Assembly: GCF_023955655.1 (NCBI RefSeq)
Contig: NZ_JAMXHT010000003.1
Coordinates: 186,001-250,000, forward strand
Source of the DNA: Ralstonia soli
GTDB taxonomy: Bacteria > Pseudomonadota > Gammaproteobacteria > Burkholderiales > Burkholderiaceae
Direction of reading: 5' to 3'
Length of the DNA stretch: 64,000 nucleotides
Shown here: piece by piece, positions 11,404-20,551 of the stretch
How the letters are laid out: every line of letters begins with the position of its first letter
Numbering within the stretch: the stretch's first letter is position 1
Made by a program: the position numbers and the translations under genes
Notes under the pieces: model-generated
What the model was told of the DNA's origin: nothing
Databases searched by the model: none
The model's input: the letters and a program-made list of their open reading frames with translations, nothing else

Positions 11404-12354
11404 TCAAGCCGCCTCGAGCGGCACCAGGAAATCCTGGCTGATGCCGTTGCCGAGATCGCCGATCCGCTCCAGGAAGTTCGTCAGCCACGCATGCAGCCCA
11501 ACCGAAAAGATGTCCTCGATGCGGGCGTACCGCAGGTCGGCGTGCAGTTTACCAGCGCGACGTTCGGTCTCCGCCGACTGGCTGTTGCGCACGGTGGAAA
11601 GAATTGCCACCACCTCGTCCATGCTGGCCAGCAGCGAGCGCGGCATGTCGCTGCGCAGGATCAGCAGTTCCGCTACACGCGTCGGCGTGATGATGTTGCG
11701 ATAGATCTTGCGATAGACCTCGAAGCCCGACACGGAGCGCAGCGTGGCAGCCCAATGATAGAAGTCACCCTGCTCGGCGGCGGCTTCGTCACGCGTGGGG
11801 GTGGACTGGAACTTCACATCCAGGAGCCGCGCGGTGTTGTCGGCACGCTCCAGGAAAGTGCCCAGGCGCATGAAGTGGAACGCGTCATCCGTGAGCATGG
11901 TGCCCACCTGCACGCCGCGCGACAGGTGCGAGCGGAACTTGACCCATTCGAAGAATTGCGAAGGATCATCGCGCAGCATGCCGTCGGTAATCAAGCGCTG
12001 CACGTCGAGCCACGTGGTGTTGATGGTTTCCCACACCTCAGTTGTGAGGGAGCCGCGCACAGCGCGGGCGTTCTCACGCGCGCCGCGCAGGCAGCTCATG
12101 ATCGACGACGGGTTGGTCATATCTCGCACCATGAAGTCGATCACGTCGTCGCGCGAAAGCAAGCCATAGCGGTCGGCAAAAACCCGAGTGAGTTCGGAAA
12201 TATCGAGCATCGCCCACCAGCCCTGCTCCGCCACTTCCGCCGATTGCGGCATCAGCGAGGTTTGGTAGTTCACGTCGAGCATGCGGGCGGTGTTCTCGGC
12301 CCGTTCGGTGTAGCGTGCCATCCAGAAAAGGTGGTCTGCGGTGCGGCTGAGCAT
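11404..12354 (-). CDS. Alpha-E domain protein (DUF403)
   Basis: A 316-residue, almost wholly helical protein starting MLSRTADHLFWMARYTERAEN, the hallmark of the alpha-E/DUF403 family. Other conserved parts are FMVRDMTNPSSI, ARENARAVRGSLTTEVWE and RADNTARLLDVKF. Its function is unknown, but it is nearly always encoded beside a circularly permuted ATP-grasp protein. The frame is open upstream to 12783, but that part overlaps the ATP-grasp gene and reads as a shadow, so the ATG at 12354 is chosen. Confidence 0.88.
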   Translation of the reverse strand: MLSRTADHLFWMARYTERAENTARMLDVNYQTSLMPQSAEVAEQGWWAMLDISELTRVFADRYGLLSRDDVIDFMVRDMTNPSSIMSCLRGARENARAVRGSLTTEVWETINTTWLDVQRLITDGMLRDDPSQFFEWVKFRSHLSRGVQVGTMLTDDAFHFMRLGTFLERADNTARLLDVKFQSTPTRDEAAAEQGDFYHWAATLRSVSGFEVYRKIYRNIITPTRVAELLILRSDMPRSLLASMDEVVAILSTVRNSQSAETERRAGKLHADLRYARIEDIFSVGLHAWLTNFLERIGDLGNGISQDFLVPLEAA

Positions 12355-12401
12355 GGCGTTCCCTTCTACGTATTCGATTTGTCGACTGCGTTGGCGAGCA
12401 T

Positions 12402-13883
12402 TCAGCGCTCGAGCACCCACGTGTCCTTCGTCCCGCCGCCCTGCGACGAGTTGACCACCAGCGAGCCCGCCCGCAGCGCCACGCGCGTCAGGCCGCCCGG
12501 CACCATGCGGACATCCTTGCCAGACAGCACGAACGGCCGCAGATCGATATGGCGTGGAGCGATGCCGGCTTCCACGTACGTCGGGCAGGTGGACAGCGCC
12601 AGCGTCGGCTGCGCAATGTACTGATCGGGGCGAGCCTTCACCACCTCGCGGAACGCGGCGATTTCTTCCTGCGTGGCAGCGGGGCCGACCAACATGCCGT
12701 AGCCGCCAGCACCGTGCGTTTCCTTGACCACCAGTTCGCCCATGTGGTCGAGCACGTATTGCAGGTCGTCCGGGCGGCGACACATGTAGGTCGGCACGTT
12801 GTTGAGGATCGGCTCCTCGCCCAGGTAGAAGCGGATCATGTCGGGCACGTACGGATAGATTGACTTGTCGTCCGCCACGCCGGTGCCAATGGCGTTGCAG
12901 ATGGTGACGTTGCCCGCGCGATAGACCGACAGCAGCCCCGCCGCACCGAGCGAAGAATCCGGGCGGAACACCAGCGGATCGAGGAAGTCGTCATCAACAC
13001 GGCGGTAAATGACGTCGATGCGCTGCGGGCCCTGCGTGGTGCGCATGTAGAGGTGGTCGTCCTGCACGAAGAGGTCGTGCCCCTCCACCAGCTCCACTCC
13101 CATCTGCTGCGCCAGGAATGCGTGCTCAAAATACGCCGAGTTGTACATGCCGGGCGTGAGCACCACCACGGTCGGGTCGGCGATGTTCTGCGGCGATACG
13201 CTGCGCAGCATGTCGAGCAGCAGGTCGGGGTAATGCGCGACGGGCGCCACACGATTGCGCGCAAACAACTCCGGAAACAACCGCATCATCATCTTGCGGT
13301 TTTCCAGCATGTAGGACACGCCCGAAGGCACGCGCAGGTTGTCCTCCAGCACGTAGAACTCGCCCTCGCCGGCACGCACGATATCGATGCCGGCAACGTG
13401 CGCGTAGATGTCGCGGGGCACGTTCACGCCCAGCATGTCGGGGCGGTATTGGGCGTTGTTGTAGATCTGGTCGGGCGGAATGACGCCCGCGCGCAGGATG
13501 TTCTGCTCGTGATAAATGTCATGCAGGAAGCGGTTCAGCGCATCCACACGCTGGCGCAGGCCGCGCTCCAGCTTGATCCATTCATGGGCCGGAAAGATGC
13601 GCGGGATGATGTCGAACGGAATCGTGCGCTCGGTGCCGCTATTCGATTCGTCCTTGTCGCCATACACGGCAAAGGTGATGCCGACGCGGCGGAAGATGAG
13701 GTCGGCTTCGTCACGCTTGTTCTGCAACGTGACAGCGGACTGCGCGCTCAGCCATTCGGCGAAACGTCCGTAGTGGCTGCGTACCTCGCCCTGCTGGACG
13801 AGCGCTGCCGGGGCCGGTTCGGCGGCGTGGGGACTACGTTCCCCGTGCCAGTTGAGCATTTCATCGTAGAACCGGACTGCCAT
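12402..13883 (-). CDS. Circularly permuted ATP-grasp protein
   Basis: A 493-residue protein of the DUF404/DUF407 type, a circularly permuted ATP-grasp ligase. Landmarks are FDIIPRIFPAHEW, LHDIYHEQNILRAG, EDNLRVPSGVSYMLENR, VVVLTPGMYNSAYFEH, VIYRRVDDDFLDPL, VKETHGAGGYGM and RHIDLRPFVL. ATP-grasp enzymes join a carboxylate to an amine through an acyl phosphate; the substrate here is unknown. GGGGAGA precedes the ATG at 13883. It is the first gene of the Anbu cluster, so its promoter probably lies in 13884-13989. Confidence 0.9.
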   Translation of the reverse strand: MAVRFYDEMLNWHGERSPHAAEPAPAALVQQGEVRSHYGRFAEWLSAQSAVTLQNKRDEADLIFRRVGITFAVYGDKDESNSGTERTIPFDIIPRIFPAHEWIKLERGLRQRVDALNRFLHDIYHEQNILRAGVIPPDQIYNNAQYRPDMLGVNVPRDIYAHVAGIDIVRAGEGEFYVLEDNLRVPSGVSYMLENRKMMMRLFPELFARNRVAPVAHYPDLLLDMLRSVSPQNIADPTVVVLTPGMYNSAYFEHAFLAQQMGVELVEGHDLFVQDDHLYMRTTQGPQRIDVIYRRVDDDFLDPLVFRPDSSLGAAGLLSVYRAGNVTICNAIGTGVADDKSIYPYVPDMIRFYLGEEPILNNVPTYMCRRPDDLQYVLDHMGELVVKETHGAGGYGMLVGPAATQEEIAAFREVVKARPDQYIAQPTLALSTCPTYVEAGIAPRHIDLRPFVLSGKDVRMVPGGLTRVALRAGSLVVNSSQGGGTKDTWVLER

Positions 13884-13989
13884 GCTTTTCTCCCCTGACG
13901 GCGCGCCGCACGGTGTGCACGGCACGTGGTTTTTATAGCACAGCGGTTTCGCGCCTCACAATGGGGCCAACCCGTTATGCCACCAAGTT

Positions 13990-16521
13990 TTACGGCAGCG
14001 CGTCAATCGCGTCCGCAGCGTTTGCCAGGGCTTCCACTTCCTGCGCCGAGGACCAGTAGCGCGGCCGCATGGACCGCGCCGTCTGTACCTCGAGCGCATT
14101 GCCGCGCGTCTGGATGACGACGGCTCCGGTCTTGTCCGTGCGCAAACCGTCGATATCGCGCGCCACGTAGCGCTGCCATACCTGCGGGTGCGGATGTCCG
14201 TACCGGTTGCGGTAGCCGACCTGAAAAATCGCCACCTGCGGAGATACCGCGTCCAAGAACGCGCCGCTGGAGCTTGTCTTGCTGCCGTGATGCGGTACAA
14301 GCAAGATGTCTGCCATCAGTCGCTGCGCAGGTTCACTGGCGACCAGCGCAGCCTCTTGGGGTGCCTCGATATCGCCGGTGAGCAACGCGGCATGGCGGCC
14401 GTTGCCAATACGCAGCACGCAGCTGCGGGCGTTGCTGCTGACGCGCGCACCGTCTGTGGGCAGTTGCACTGGATGGAGGACCTCGAAGACCACGCCGTCC
14501 CACGTCCATGATTGCCCAGCCAAGCAACCGGCAAAGCCAACGCCGAGGGCCTCGGCCTCGGCCCGTAAGGCGTGTTCTGGCGGCAAAGACGCCAACATGG
14601 TGCTTACAGGCACCGCGCCGAGCACCGTTTCGGTGCCGCCGGCGTGATCGCTGTCTTCGTGGCTGACGACGAGCGTGTCGAGCACCGCCACGCCGTGCCC
14701 TTGCAGATACGGCGTGATGACGCGGGCGGCCGCATCCGCGTGGTCGCCATAGCGGGGGCCGGTATCGAACAGAAGACGATGACTGGCCGTTTCAACCAGC
14801 ACGGCAGCGCCCTGCCCGATATCGAAGGCCACCACCCGGAACTCGCCGGGCGGCGGCACCGGCACGCGCGCCAGTACCATCGGCAGCAGGAGCACGGCAC
14901 CCTGCGCACGCCACGCCCAGGCACGATGCGCCCCTGGCACGAGCAGCAACGCGACGCCGCCTGCGGCCAACAGCAACGCCCAGGCTGGCGCGACGGGTGC
15001 AACCCACACCGACCAACTCGGCCGGGCCAGCCATTCCAGCCAGATCGCCAGCCACCGAAAGCTCGTCTCGGCCAAGTTCAGCACCGGCTGCGCCACCGGA
15101 TCGGGCAGCGCCGCGCCGATCAGCGCCAGCGGCGTGGTCACGAAGCTGACAACCGGAATCGCCAGCCCGTTGGCCGCCGCGGAAACCACAGACGTCTGCT
15201 GGAACAACAGCAAGGTCAGCGGCAGCAGGCCAAACGTGACGGCAAACTGAATGCGCGTACTGCCGGCCAACCCTTGCTGAATATGGATCCACCAGCTTTC
15301 GGTTTCGCCGCTTCGCCGCCCATCCAACGCCATCTGTGCGGCAATGAAGATGATCGCCACCGCGCCGAACGAGAGCCAGAAGCCCGCTGACATGACAGCC
15401 CAGGGGTCCACCACGGCCACCACGGCAGCCGCCCAGCACAACGACAGGCTGGCCGGCACATTGCGATCGGTGAGGCGGGCGACAGCCACGGTGGACAGCA
15501 TCAGCAGCGTGCGCTGTGCCGGCACCCCCATCCCTGCGAGCAAGCAATAGCCGAACGCCGCGAGCATGGCCGCGATGGCACCTGCACGCGGCGCCGGCAT
15601 GCGCAGCGGCAATGGCGTGCGCAACCAACGCGTCAGCCCGAACGAGCGCCGCCACAACGCCATCCAGACTGCGGCAAACAGACCCGCGATCATGGTGATG
15701 TGCAAGCCGGAAATGCTGACGAGATGACTAATCCCTGTACTGCGGAACAACACCCAATCGTCGCGGGCGATGCCGCTCTGGTCGCCGACCACGAGTGCCA
15801 CGATGACCGGCGCGAAGCGCGCATCGGGCAACGCGGTGAGGATGTGGCGCCGGACGGCCGCACGCCAACGTTCGACGCCGATCCCAAAGCCGCCACCGGC
15901 CTCATCCAGCGCAATGTTCTGCGCGCGCTTGCCCGTGCGCACGTAGCCTGTGGCGCGGATGTTGTCGGCCAGCATGGCGTATTCGCCGTCGAAGCCGCCA
16001 GGGTTGGACAGGCTGTGCGGGCGTTTGAGACGTAGCGTCAGTTGCCAGCGCTGGCCGGGCCGCAGATCGGGGACGCCGGCACGACGGTCAGGCGCTGCGC
16101 TCTCCGCGTCTTCAGGCTTCGCCGTGCCCCAACCGCGTGTGCCATACCAGGACAGGCGCACGCGATGCGGCGCCGCATCGCCTGCATTGCTGGATTCGAT
16201 CTGGAAGAGAAAGCGCGTGGCGTCATCGCCGATCTGCGGCAGCTCTGCCACCACGCCGCTTGCGATGATGTCCTTGCCCTCCCACGCCGGGCTGAGCACC
16301 ACAGACATGCGCTGCTGTGCCCGCCAATCGCTCCAGCCAAAACCTGCAGCAATCGTGGCGGCAACCAGCAACACGGCGCACAGCATCGGCCGGCGCCGCA
16401 CGACCACTGCCAGCAAGAGGCAAAGCAACAGCACGCCAAGCGGTTGCCACACGGGCACCAGCGTCGCCTGCATCTGCAACGCCATGCAGCCGGCGACGAA
16501 GCCAACGAGCTTCGAGCGCAT
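13990..16521 (-). CDS. comEC: DNA uptake channel ComEC/Rec2
   Basis: An 843-residue polytopic inner-membrane protein. The N-terminal part has an OB-like periplasmic domain (GKDIIASGVVAELPQIGD), the middle is the competence membrane domain (STGISHLVSISGLHITMIAGL, then many helices), and the C-terminal part is a metallo-beta-lactamase-like domain with VSHEDSDHAGG and LVPHHGSKTSSSG. ComEC carries single-stranded DNA across the inner membrane during transformation. No other competence gene is in the window. It is 9 bases downstream of the tatD-like gene. Confidence 0.93.
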   Translation of the reverse strand: MRSKLVGFVAGCMALQMQATLVPVWQPLGVLLLCLLLAVVVRRRPMLCAVLLVAATIAAGFGWSDWRAQQRMSVVLSPAWEGKDIIASGVVAELPQIGDDATRFLFQIESSNAGDAAPHRVRLSWYGTRGWGTAKPEDAESAAPDRRAGVPDLRPGQRWQLTLRLKRPHSLSNPGGFDGEYAMLADNIRATGYVRTGKRAQNIALDEAGGGFGIGVERWRAAVRRHILTALPDARFAPVIVALVVGDQSGIARDDWVLFRSTGISHLVSISGLHITMIAGLFAAVWMALWRRSFGLTRWLRTPLPLRMPAPRAGAIAAMLAAFGYCLLAGMGVPAQRTLLMLSTVAVARLTDRNVPASLSLCWAAAVVAVVDPWAVMSAGFWLSFGAVAIIFIAAQMALDGRRSGETESWWIHIQQGLAGSTRIQFAVTFGLLPLTLLLFQQTSVVSAAANGLAIPVVSFVTTPLALIGAALPDPVAQPVLNLAETSFRWLAIWLEWLARPSWSVWVAPVAPAWALLLAAGGVALLLVPGAHRAWAWRAQGAVLLLPMVLARVPVPPPGEFRVVAFDIGQGAAVLVETASHRLLFDTGPRYGDHADAAARVITPYLQGHGVAVLDTLVVSHEDSDHAGGTETVLGAVPVSTMLASLPPEHALRAEAEALGVGFAGCLAGQSWTWDGVVFEVLHPVQLPTDGARVSSNARSCVLRIGNGRHAALLTGDIEAPQEAALVASEPAQRLMADILLVPHHGSKTSSSGAFLDAVSPQVAIFQVGYRNRYGHPHPQVWQRYVARDIDGLRTDKTGAVVIQTRGNALEVQTARSMRPRYWSSAQEVEALANAADAIDALP

Positions 16522-16530
16522 GCGCCGGCC

Positions 16531-17343
16531 TCAGCGCGGCAACAACGAAGCGAGACGAGGAATGGCCTCGATGGTATTGCGGCGCGCCTGTTCGGCCAGC
16601 GCCTCGATGGACATGCCGCGCAGCTGCGCCATCGCATTGGCGATGCGTGCCACTTCGGCGGGCGTGTTGCGCGTGCCGACCTGCTCGCTGAACTGGTCGT
16701 CGGCGAGCCACGCCGGGGCGAGGTCCGGCGCGTCGGTTTCCAGCACGATGGCTTCGATCGGCATCTCGGCTGCCAGCCGGCGCACGCGGTTGGCGCGCGA
16801 GAAGGTGAACACCCCTCCAAATCCCAGCTTGAAGCCCGAATCGACAAAGTGATGCGCCTGGTCGGGGCTGCCGTTGAACGCATGCGCAATGCCGCGCACG
16901 CCCGCCTTGGCTGCGGCACTCCGCACCTGGTCCTGTGATTTGCGCACGTGCATCAGCACCGGCAGGTCGAATTCGCGTGCGATGCGCAGTTGCGCGCGGA
17001 ACACGGCGTTCTGCCGCTCAACGTCGAAATTGGGGATGAAGAAATCGAGTCCGATCTCGCCGATGGCGACAAAGCGCGGATCGTCCATCGACGCGGCCAC
17101 CTGGCGCCGCAGCTCGACCAGATCATCGTCGCTGGCCTGTGCCGCGTGGATCGGGTGGATGCCGAGCGCATAGCTGCAGCCGGCGTTCCGGTGCACCAGG
17201 GTGCGCACCGTATCGAAGTTCCAGCGCGCCACCGCCGGCACGACAATGTGGTTGACGCCCGCCGCATGCGCCTGCGCGACGACCGTGTCGCGGTCGTCAT
17301 CAAATTCGCGGGCATCCAGATGGCAATGGGTGTCGATCCACAT
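16531..17343 (-). CDS. TatD family metal-dependent hydrolase
   Basis: A 270-residue TIM-barrel hydrolase. Metal ligands are visible: the HxH motif in WIDTHCHLDAREF, the Glu in IGEIGLDF, the His in LMHVRKS, the His in IAHAFNG and the Asp in LETDAPDLAP. Family members act as 3'-5' DNA exonucleases or other metal-dependent nucleases. The length is normal. It runs into comEC with a 9-base gap. Confidence 0.92.
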   Translation of the reverse strand: MWIDTHCHLDAREFDDDRDTVVAQAHAAGVNHIVVPAVARWNFDTVRTLVHRNAGCSYALGIHPIHAAQASDDDLVELRRQVAASMDDPRFVAIGEIGLDFFIPNFDVERQNAVFRAQLRIAREFDLPVLMHVRKSQDQVRSAAAKAGVRGIAHAFNGSPDQAHHFVDSGFKLGFGGVFTFSRANRVRRLAAEMPIEAIVLETDAPDLAPAWLADDQFSEQVGTRNTPAEVARIANAMAQLRGMSIEALAEQARRNTIEAIPRLASLLPR

Positions 17344-17427
17344 GGTCAGTTCGGCGTTGGGAAAAGCGGCACCGTACCGGAAAGGCGGCCGTTTCGGAAT
17401 CCGCCGAATCCGATCCTGGCGCCCTCG

Positions 17428-18168
17428 TCAGCGCTCCTGGTGCAGATGGCCGTCCCGCAGGCGGAAGATGCGGTTGCAGCGGCCGGCCAGTTCGATGTCG
17501 TGCGTCACGATCACAAAACTGGTGCCCAGCGTGCGCGTGAGCTCCAGCATCAGGTCGAACACTTCCCCGGCGGTGTGGTCATCGAGGTTGCCGGTGGGCT
17601 CGTCGGCCAGCACGCAAGCGGGAGACCCGACCAGCGCACGCGCAATCGCCACACGCTGCCGCTCGCCGCCGGACAGCTCGCCTGGGCGGTGCGCCGTGCG
17701 CGGGCCCAGGCCGACACGTTCAAGCATCGCCTGCGCGGTGTGGCGCGCCTGCGCCTCTTCCACGCCGCGAATGCGCAGCGGCATCGCCACGTTGTCCAGC
17801 GCGGTGAATTCCGGCAGCAGGTGGTGGAACTGATAGACAAAGCCCAGCGCCTGGTTGCGTAGCGTGTTGCGCTCGCGCTCCTTCATCGCCGTGAACGGCT
17901 TGCCGAGCAGCGAGACGCGGCCCGAAGTCGGCTCGTCCAGCCCGCCCAGCACATGCAGCAGCGTGCTCTTGCCCGAGCCCGACGCGCCCACGATGGCGAC
18001 CTTCTCGCCCACGCCGATGCGGATGTCCACGCCCTTGAGCACATCGACGTTCAACCCGCCCTGGCGGAACGACTTGGACAGTCCCTCCGCCTGCAGCACC
18101 ACGCCCTGCGGCGCCGCAGCCGGCGCTTCCATGGAAGTCATGACGGCCTCACCCATCGCCTTATTCAT
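17428..18168 (-). CDS. lolD: Lipoprotein-releasing ABC ATPase LolD
   Basis: A 246-residue ABC ATPase. It has Walker A (GASGSGKST), the Q-loop region ([13 protein letters not shown]), the signature LSGGERQR, Walker B ([13 protein letters not shown]) and the H-loop (IVTHD). LolD powers the LolCDE complex that extracts outer-membrane lipoproteins from the inner membrane. The start at 18168 overlaps the lolC stop by 8 bases; an inner ATG (MTSMEAP) about 10 codons on is an alternative start. Confidence 0.94.
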   Translation of the reverse strand: MNKAMGEAVMTSMEAPAAAPQGVVLQAEGLSKSFRQGGLNVDVLKGVDIRIGVGEKVAIVGASGSGKSTLLHVLGGLDEPTSGRVSLLGKPFTAMKERERNTLRNQALGFVYQFHHLLPEFTALDNVAMPLRIRGVEEAQARHTAQAMLERVGLGPRTAHRPGELSGGERQRVAIARALVGSPACVLADEPTGNLDDHTAGEVFDLMLELTRTLGTSFVIVTHDIELAGRCNRIFRLRDGHLHQER

Positions 18169-19411
18169 AACGCAGTGCCTCCGCCGGGTTCACGCGCGAG
18201 GCGTGCCAGCTCGGATACAGCGTCGCCACAGACGCCAGGATGAAGGAAATGATGCCGATGGTCGCAATGTCGTTCACGCGGGGGTCCGATGGCAGTTCGC
18301 TGATGAAGTAGATGTCTCTGGGCAGGAATTGCACGTGGAAGAGACGCTCGATGAAGGGCACGATCACGTCGATGTTGTACGCGATGAGCGTGCCGAAGCC
18401 CACGCCCAGCAGCGTGCCGATAAACCCGATCGCCACGCCTTGCACGATGAAGATCTTCATGATCGAGCCAGGCTGTGCGCCCATGGTGCGCAGGATGGCG
18501 ATGTCGGCCTGCTTGTCGGTCACCGTCATCACCAGCGTGGAGACCAGGTTGAACGCCGCCACGGCGATGATCAGCGTGAGGATGATGAACATCATCTTCT
18601 TCTCGGTCTTCACCGCCGCGAACCAGTTCTTGTTCTGGCGCGACCAGTCGCGGATGTACAGCTCGCCCGTGAGCGTGCGCGACAGCGCTTCGGCCACCTG
18701 CGGCGCGCGGTCCATGTCGACCAACTTCAGCCGCACGCCGGTCGGGCCGTCCAGGCGGAACAGGCGCTCGGCGTCTTCCATATTGACGAGGGCCAGCGAG
18801 CTGTCGAACTCGTAGTGCCCCGATTCGAACACGCCCGTCACGGTGAACTGCTTCAGGCGCGGCAACACGCCCGCCGGAGTGATGGTGCCCTGCGGCGCCA
18901 CCAGCGTGACCTTGTCGCCCTGCTGCACACCCAGGCCGCGCGCCAGTTCCTTGCCCAGCGCGATACCGAATTCGCCCGGTTTCAGGTCGTTGATGCTGCC
19001 CGACTTGAAATCCTTGGCGATGTCGGACACCTTCGGCTCATCCGCCGGCGACACACCGCGCAGCAGCACGCCGCGCACCGCCTCGTCGCGCGTGATCATG
19101 GCCTGCGCACCCACATACGGCGCCGCACCGATGACTTCCTTGTTCTGCATCGCCTCATTGGCGGTACGCTGCCAGTCGGGCAGGCTGTTCGGCGCCATGA
19201 CCTCGATATGCGCCAGCACCGACAGCATGCGGTCGCGCACTTCCTTCTGGAAGCCGTTCATGACCGAGAGCACGATGATCAGCGCCGCCACCCCCAGCGC
19301 AATGCCGAGCATGGAGATGAGCGAGATGAAAGAGATAAAGCTGTTGCGGCTCGCGCGCTTGCTTGCACGCGTATACCGCCAGCCAATCTGCCATTCGTAT
19401 GGAAATTTCAA
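18161..19411 (-). CDS. lolC: Lipoprotein-releasing permease LolC/LolE
   Basis: A 416-residue permease of the LolC/E family. It has an N-terminal membrane helix ([19 protein letters not shown]), a large periplasmic domain, and three C-terminal helices, ending [14 protein letters not shown]. The frame is open to 19621 but no ATG fits; a TTG at 19411 gives the family start [15 protein letters not shown] with GGGGAA 6 bases before it, so a TTG start is chosen. Only one LolC/E-type gene precedes lolD, so it may serve both subunits. The divergent rpfE-like gene begins 72 bases away. Confidence 0.93.
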   Translation of the reverse strand: MKFPYEWQIGWRYTRASKRASRNSFISFISLISMLGIALGVAALIIVLSVMNGFQKEVRDRMLSVLAHIEVMAPNSLPDWQRTANEAMQNKEVIGAAPYVGAQAMITRDEAVRGVLLRGVSPADEPKVSDIAKDFKSGSINDLKPGEFGIALGKELARGLGVQQGDKVTLVAPQGTITPAGVLPRLKQFTVTGVFESGHYEFDSSLALVNMEDAERLFRLDGPTGVRLKLVDMDRAPQVAEALSRTLTGELYIRDWSRQNKNWFAAVKTEKKMMFIILTLIIAVAAFNLVSTLVMTVTDKQADIAILRTMGAQPGSIMKIFIVQGVAIGFIGTLLGVGFGTLIAYNIDVIVPFIERLFHVQFLPRDIYFISELPSDPRVNDIATIGIISFILASVATLYPSWHASRVNPAEALRYE

Positions 19412-19483
19412 AGGGGGTTCCCCGCGACGTGTGATTTGTCCGGCGCACTCGCCGGCTGGCCGGAAGTTTACAATCTCGGAGCC

Positions 19484-20551
19484 ATGATTCCTGAACTCAC
19501 CCTGATTGTCCCGTTTTGCGCGCCCGCCGCCGAGGTGGCGGACGACGCTTACCGTCAATTGACCTTGCCGGGCCTGGAAAGGTTGCTTGCGCGCGCACGC
19601 GAGACAGAACACGAGCGCCACGACGACGCCTACCTGCCCACGCTACCGCACGAGCGCTGGCTGGCCACGCACGCCGGGCTGCCCATTGCGCCCCTCCCTT
19701 CCGCGCCGTACATGCGCCTGGCGGACGGCGGCAGCGCCGACACGCGCGTCTGGGCCTGCCTGCAGCCGGTGCATATCCATGCCGCCCGGGATCATCTGGT
19801 GATGCTCGATCCGGCCCAGCTCCGCCTGGAAGCCGTCGACGCCGACGCCCTGCGCGCCGCCATCGCCCCACTGGTGGCCGAGATGGGCATCGCGCTCGAC
19901 GCCCCGCATGCCGCACGCTGGTACGTCGCCGATTCGCCCTTTGGCGACCTGATTGCCGCCGCCCCGCAGCGCGCGTCCGGTCACAACATCGACATCTGGA
20001 TGCACAAGGGCGAGCAGGAGCGCGCCTGGCGCAAGTTCCAGAACGAGATCCAGATGACGTGGTACGACCACCCCGTCAACCAGGCCCGAGAGGCGCGCGG
20101 CCTGCTGCCGGTCAACTCCGTCTGGCTGTTCGGCCAGGGCGCGCTGCTCGACACGCGCCCGATTGCCGAACGCATGGTCGGCATCGACCCGTTCTTTGCC
20201 GGCATCTGCCACGCCGCCAACGCCACCGAGCTGTGCGCGGAAACGCTCGCCGCCCTGCCGTTTGACGACACCAGCGCCGCCGTGCTGCTCGACGCCGCCG
20301 GCAAACCGTACCTCTCGGCCGACTGGTACGACTGGATCGAAACCCTGCGCGCCTACGACCGCGACTGGTTCACCCCCGCCGCCGATGCGCTGGCCGATGG
20401 CCGCATCGATGCTGTCTCGCTCGTGCTGACCGGCGATTCGCATTACGCGCACTACCGCGCCACCCGCCGAGACTTGACCGGCTGGCTGCGCCGCTTCACG
20501 CGCGCCCGCACCCTGCGCGACGCGCTCTCCCCGCTTTCGATGTCTGCCTGA
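19484..20551 (+). CDS. RpfE-like protein
   Basis: A 355-residue cytoplasmic protein beginning MIPELTLIVPFC. I recognise it as similar to the RpfE type named from the Xanthomonas rpf cluster, where rpfE also sits next to recJ; this rests on neighbourhood and general sequence feel, not on a firm motif. Annotated relatives are sometimes called phosphoglycerate-mutase-like. Segments such as GHNIDIWMHKGEQERAW and LLPVNSVWLFGQG look conserved. Its stop is directly followed by the recJ ATG. The long open frame to the left (from 17855) is antisense to lolC and lolD and is not coding. Confidence 0.65.
   Translation: MIPELTLIVPFCAPAAEVADDAYRQLTLPGLERLLARARETEHERHDDAYLPTLPHERWLATHAGLPIAPLPSAPYMRLADGGSADTRVWACLQPVHIHAARDHLVMLDPAQLRLEAVDADALRAAIAPLVAEMGIALDAPHAARWYVADSPFGDLIAAAPQRASGHNIDIWMHKGEQERAWRKFQNEIQMTWYDHPVNQAREARGLLPVNSVWLFGQGALLDTRPIAERMVGIDPFFAGICHAANATELCAETLAALPFDDTSAAVLLDAAGKPYLSADWYDWIETLRAYDRDWFTPAADALADGRIDAVSLVLTGDSHYAHYRATRRDLTGWLRRFTRARTLRDALSPLSMSA

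Noticed and set aside
10429-12624. Open frame of 731 codons on the plus strand
   Set aside because: It is antisense to the transglutaminase and alpha-E genes, whose families are clear.
17855-19483. Upstream part of a long plus-strand frame ending at 20551
   Set aside because: It is antisense to lolC and lolD; only the part from 19484 reads as a protein.
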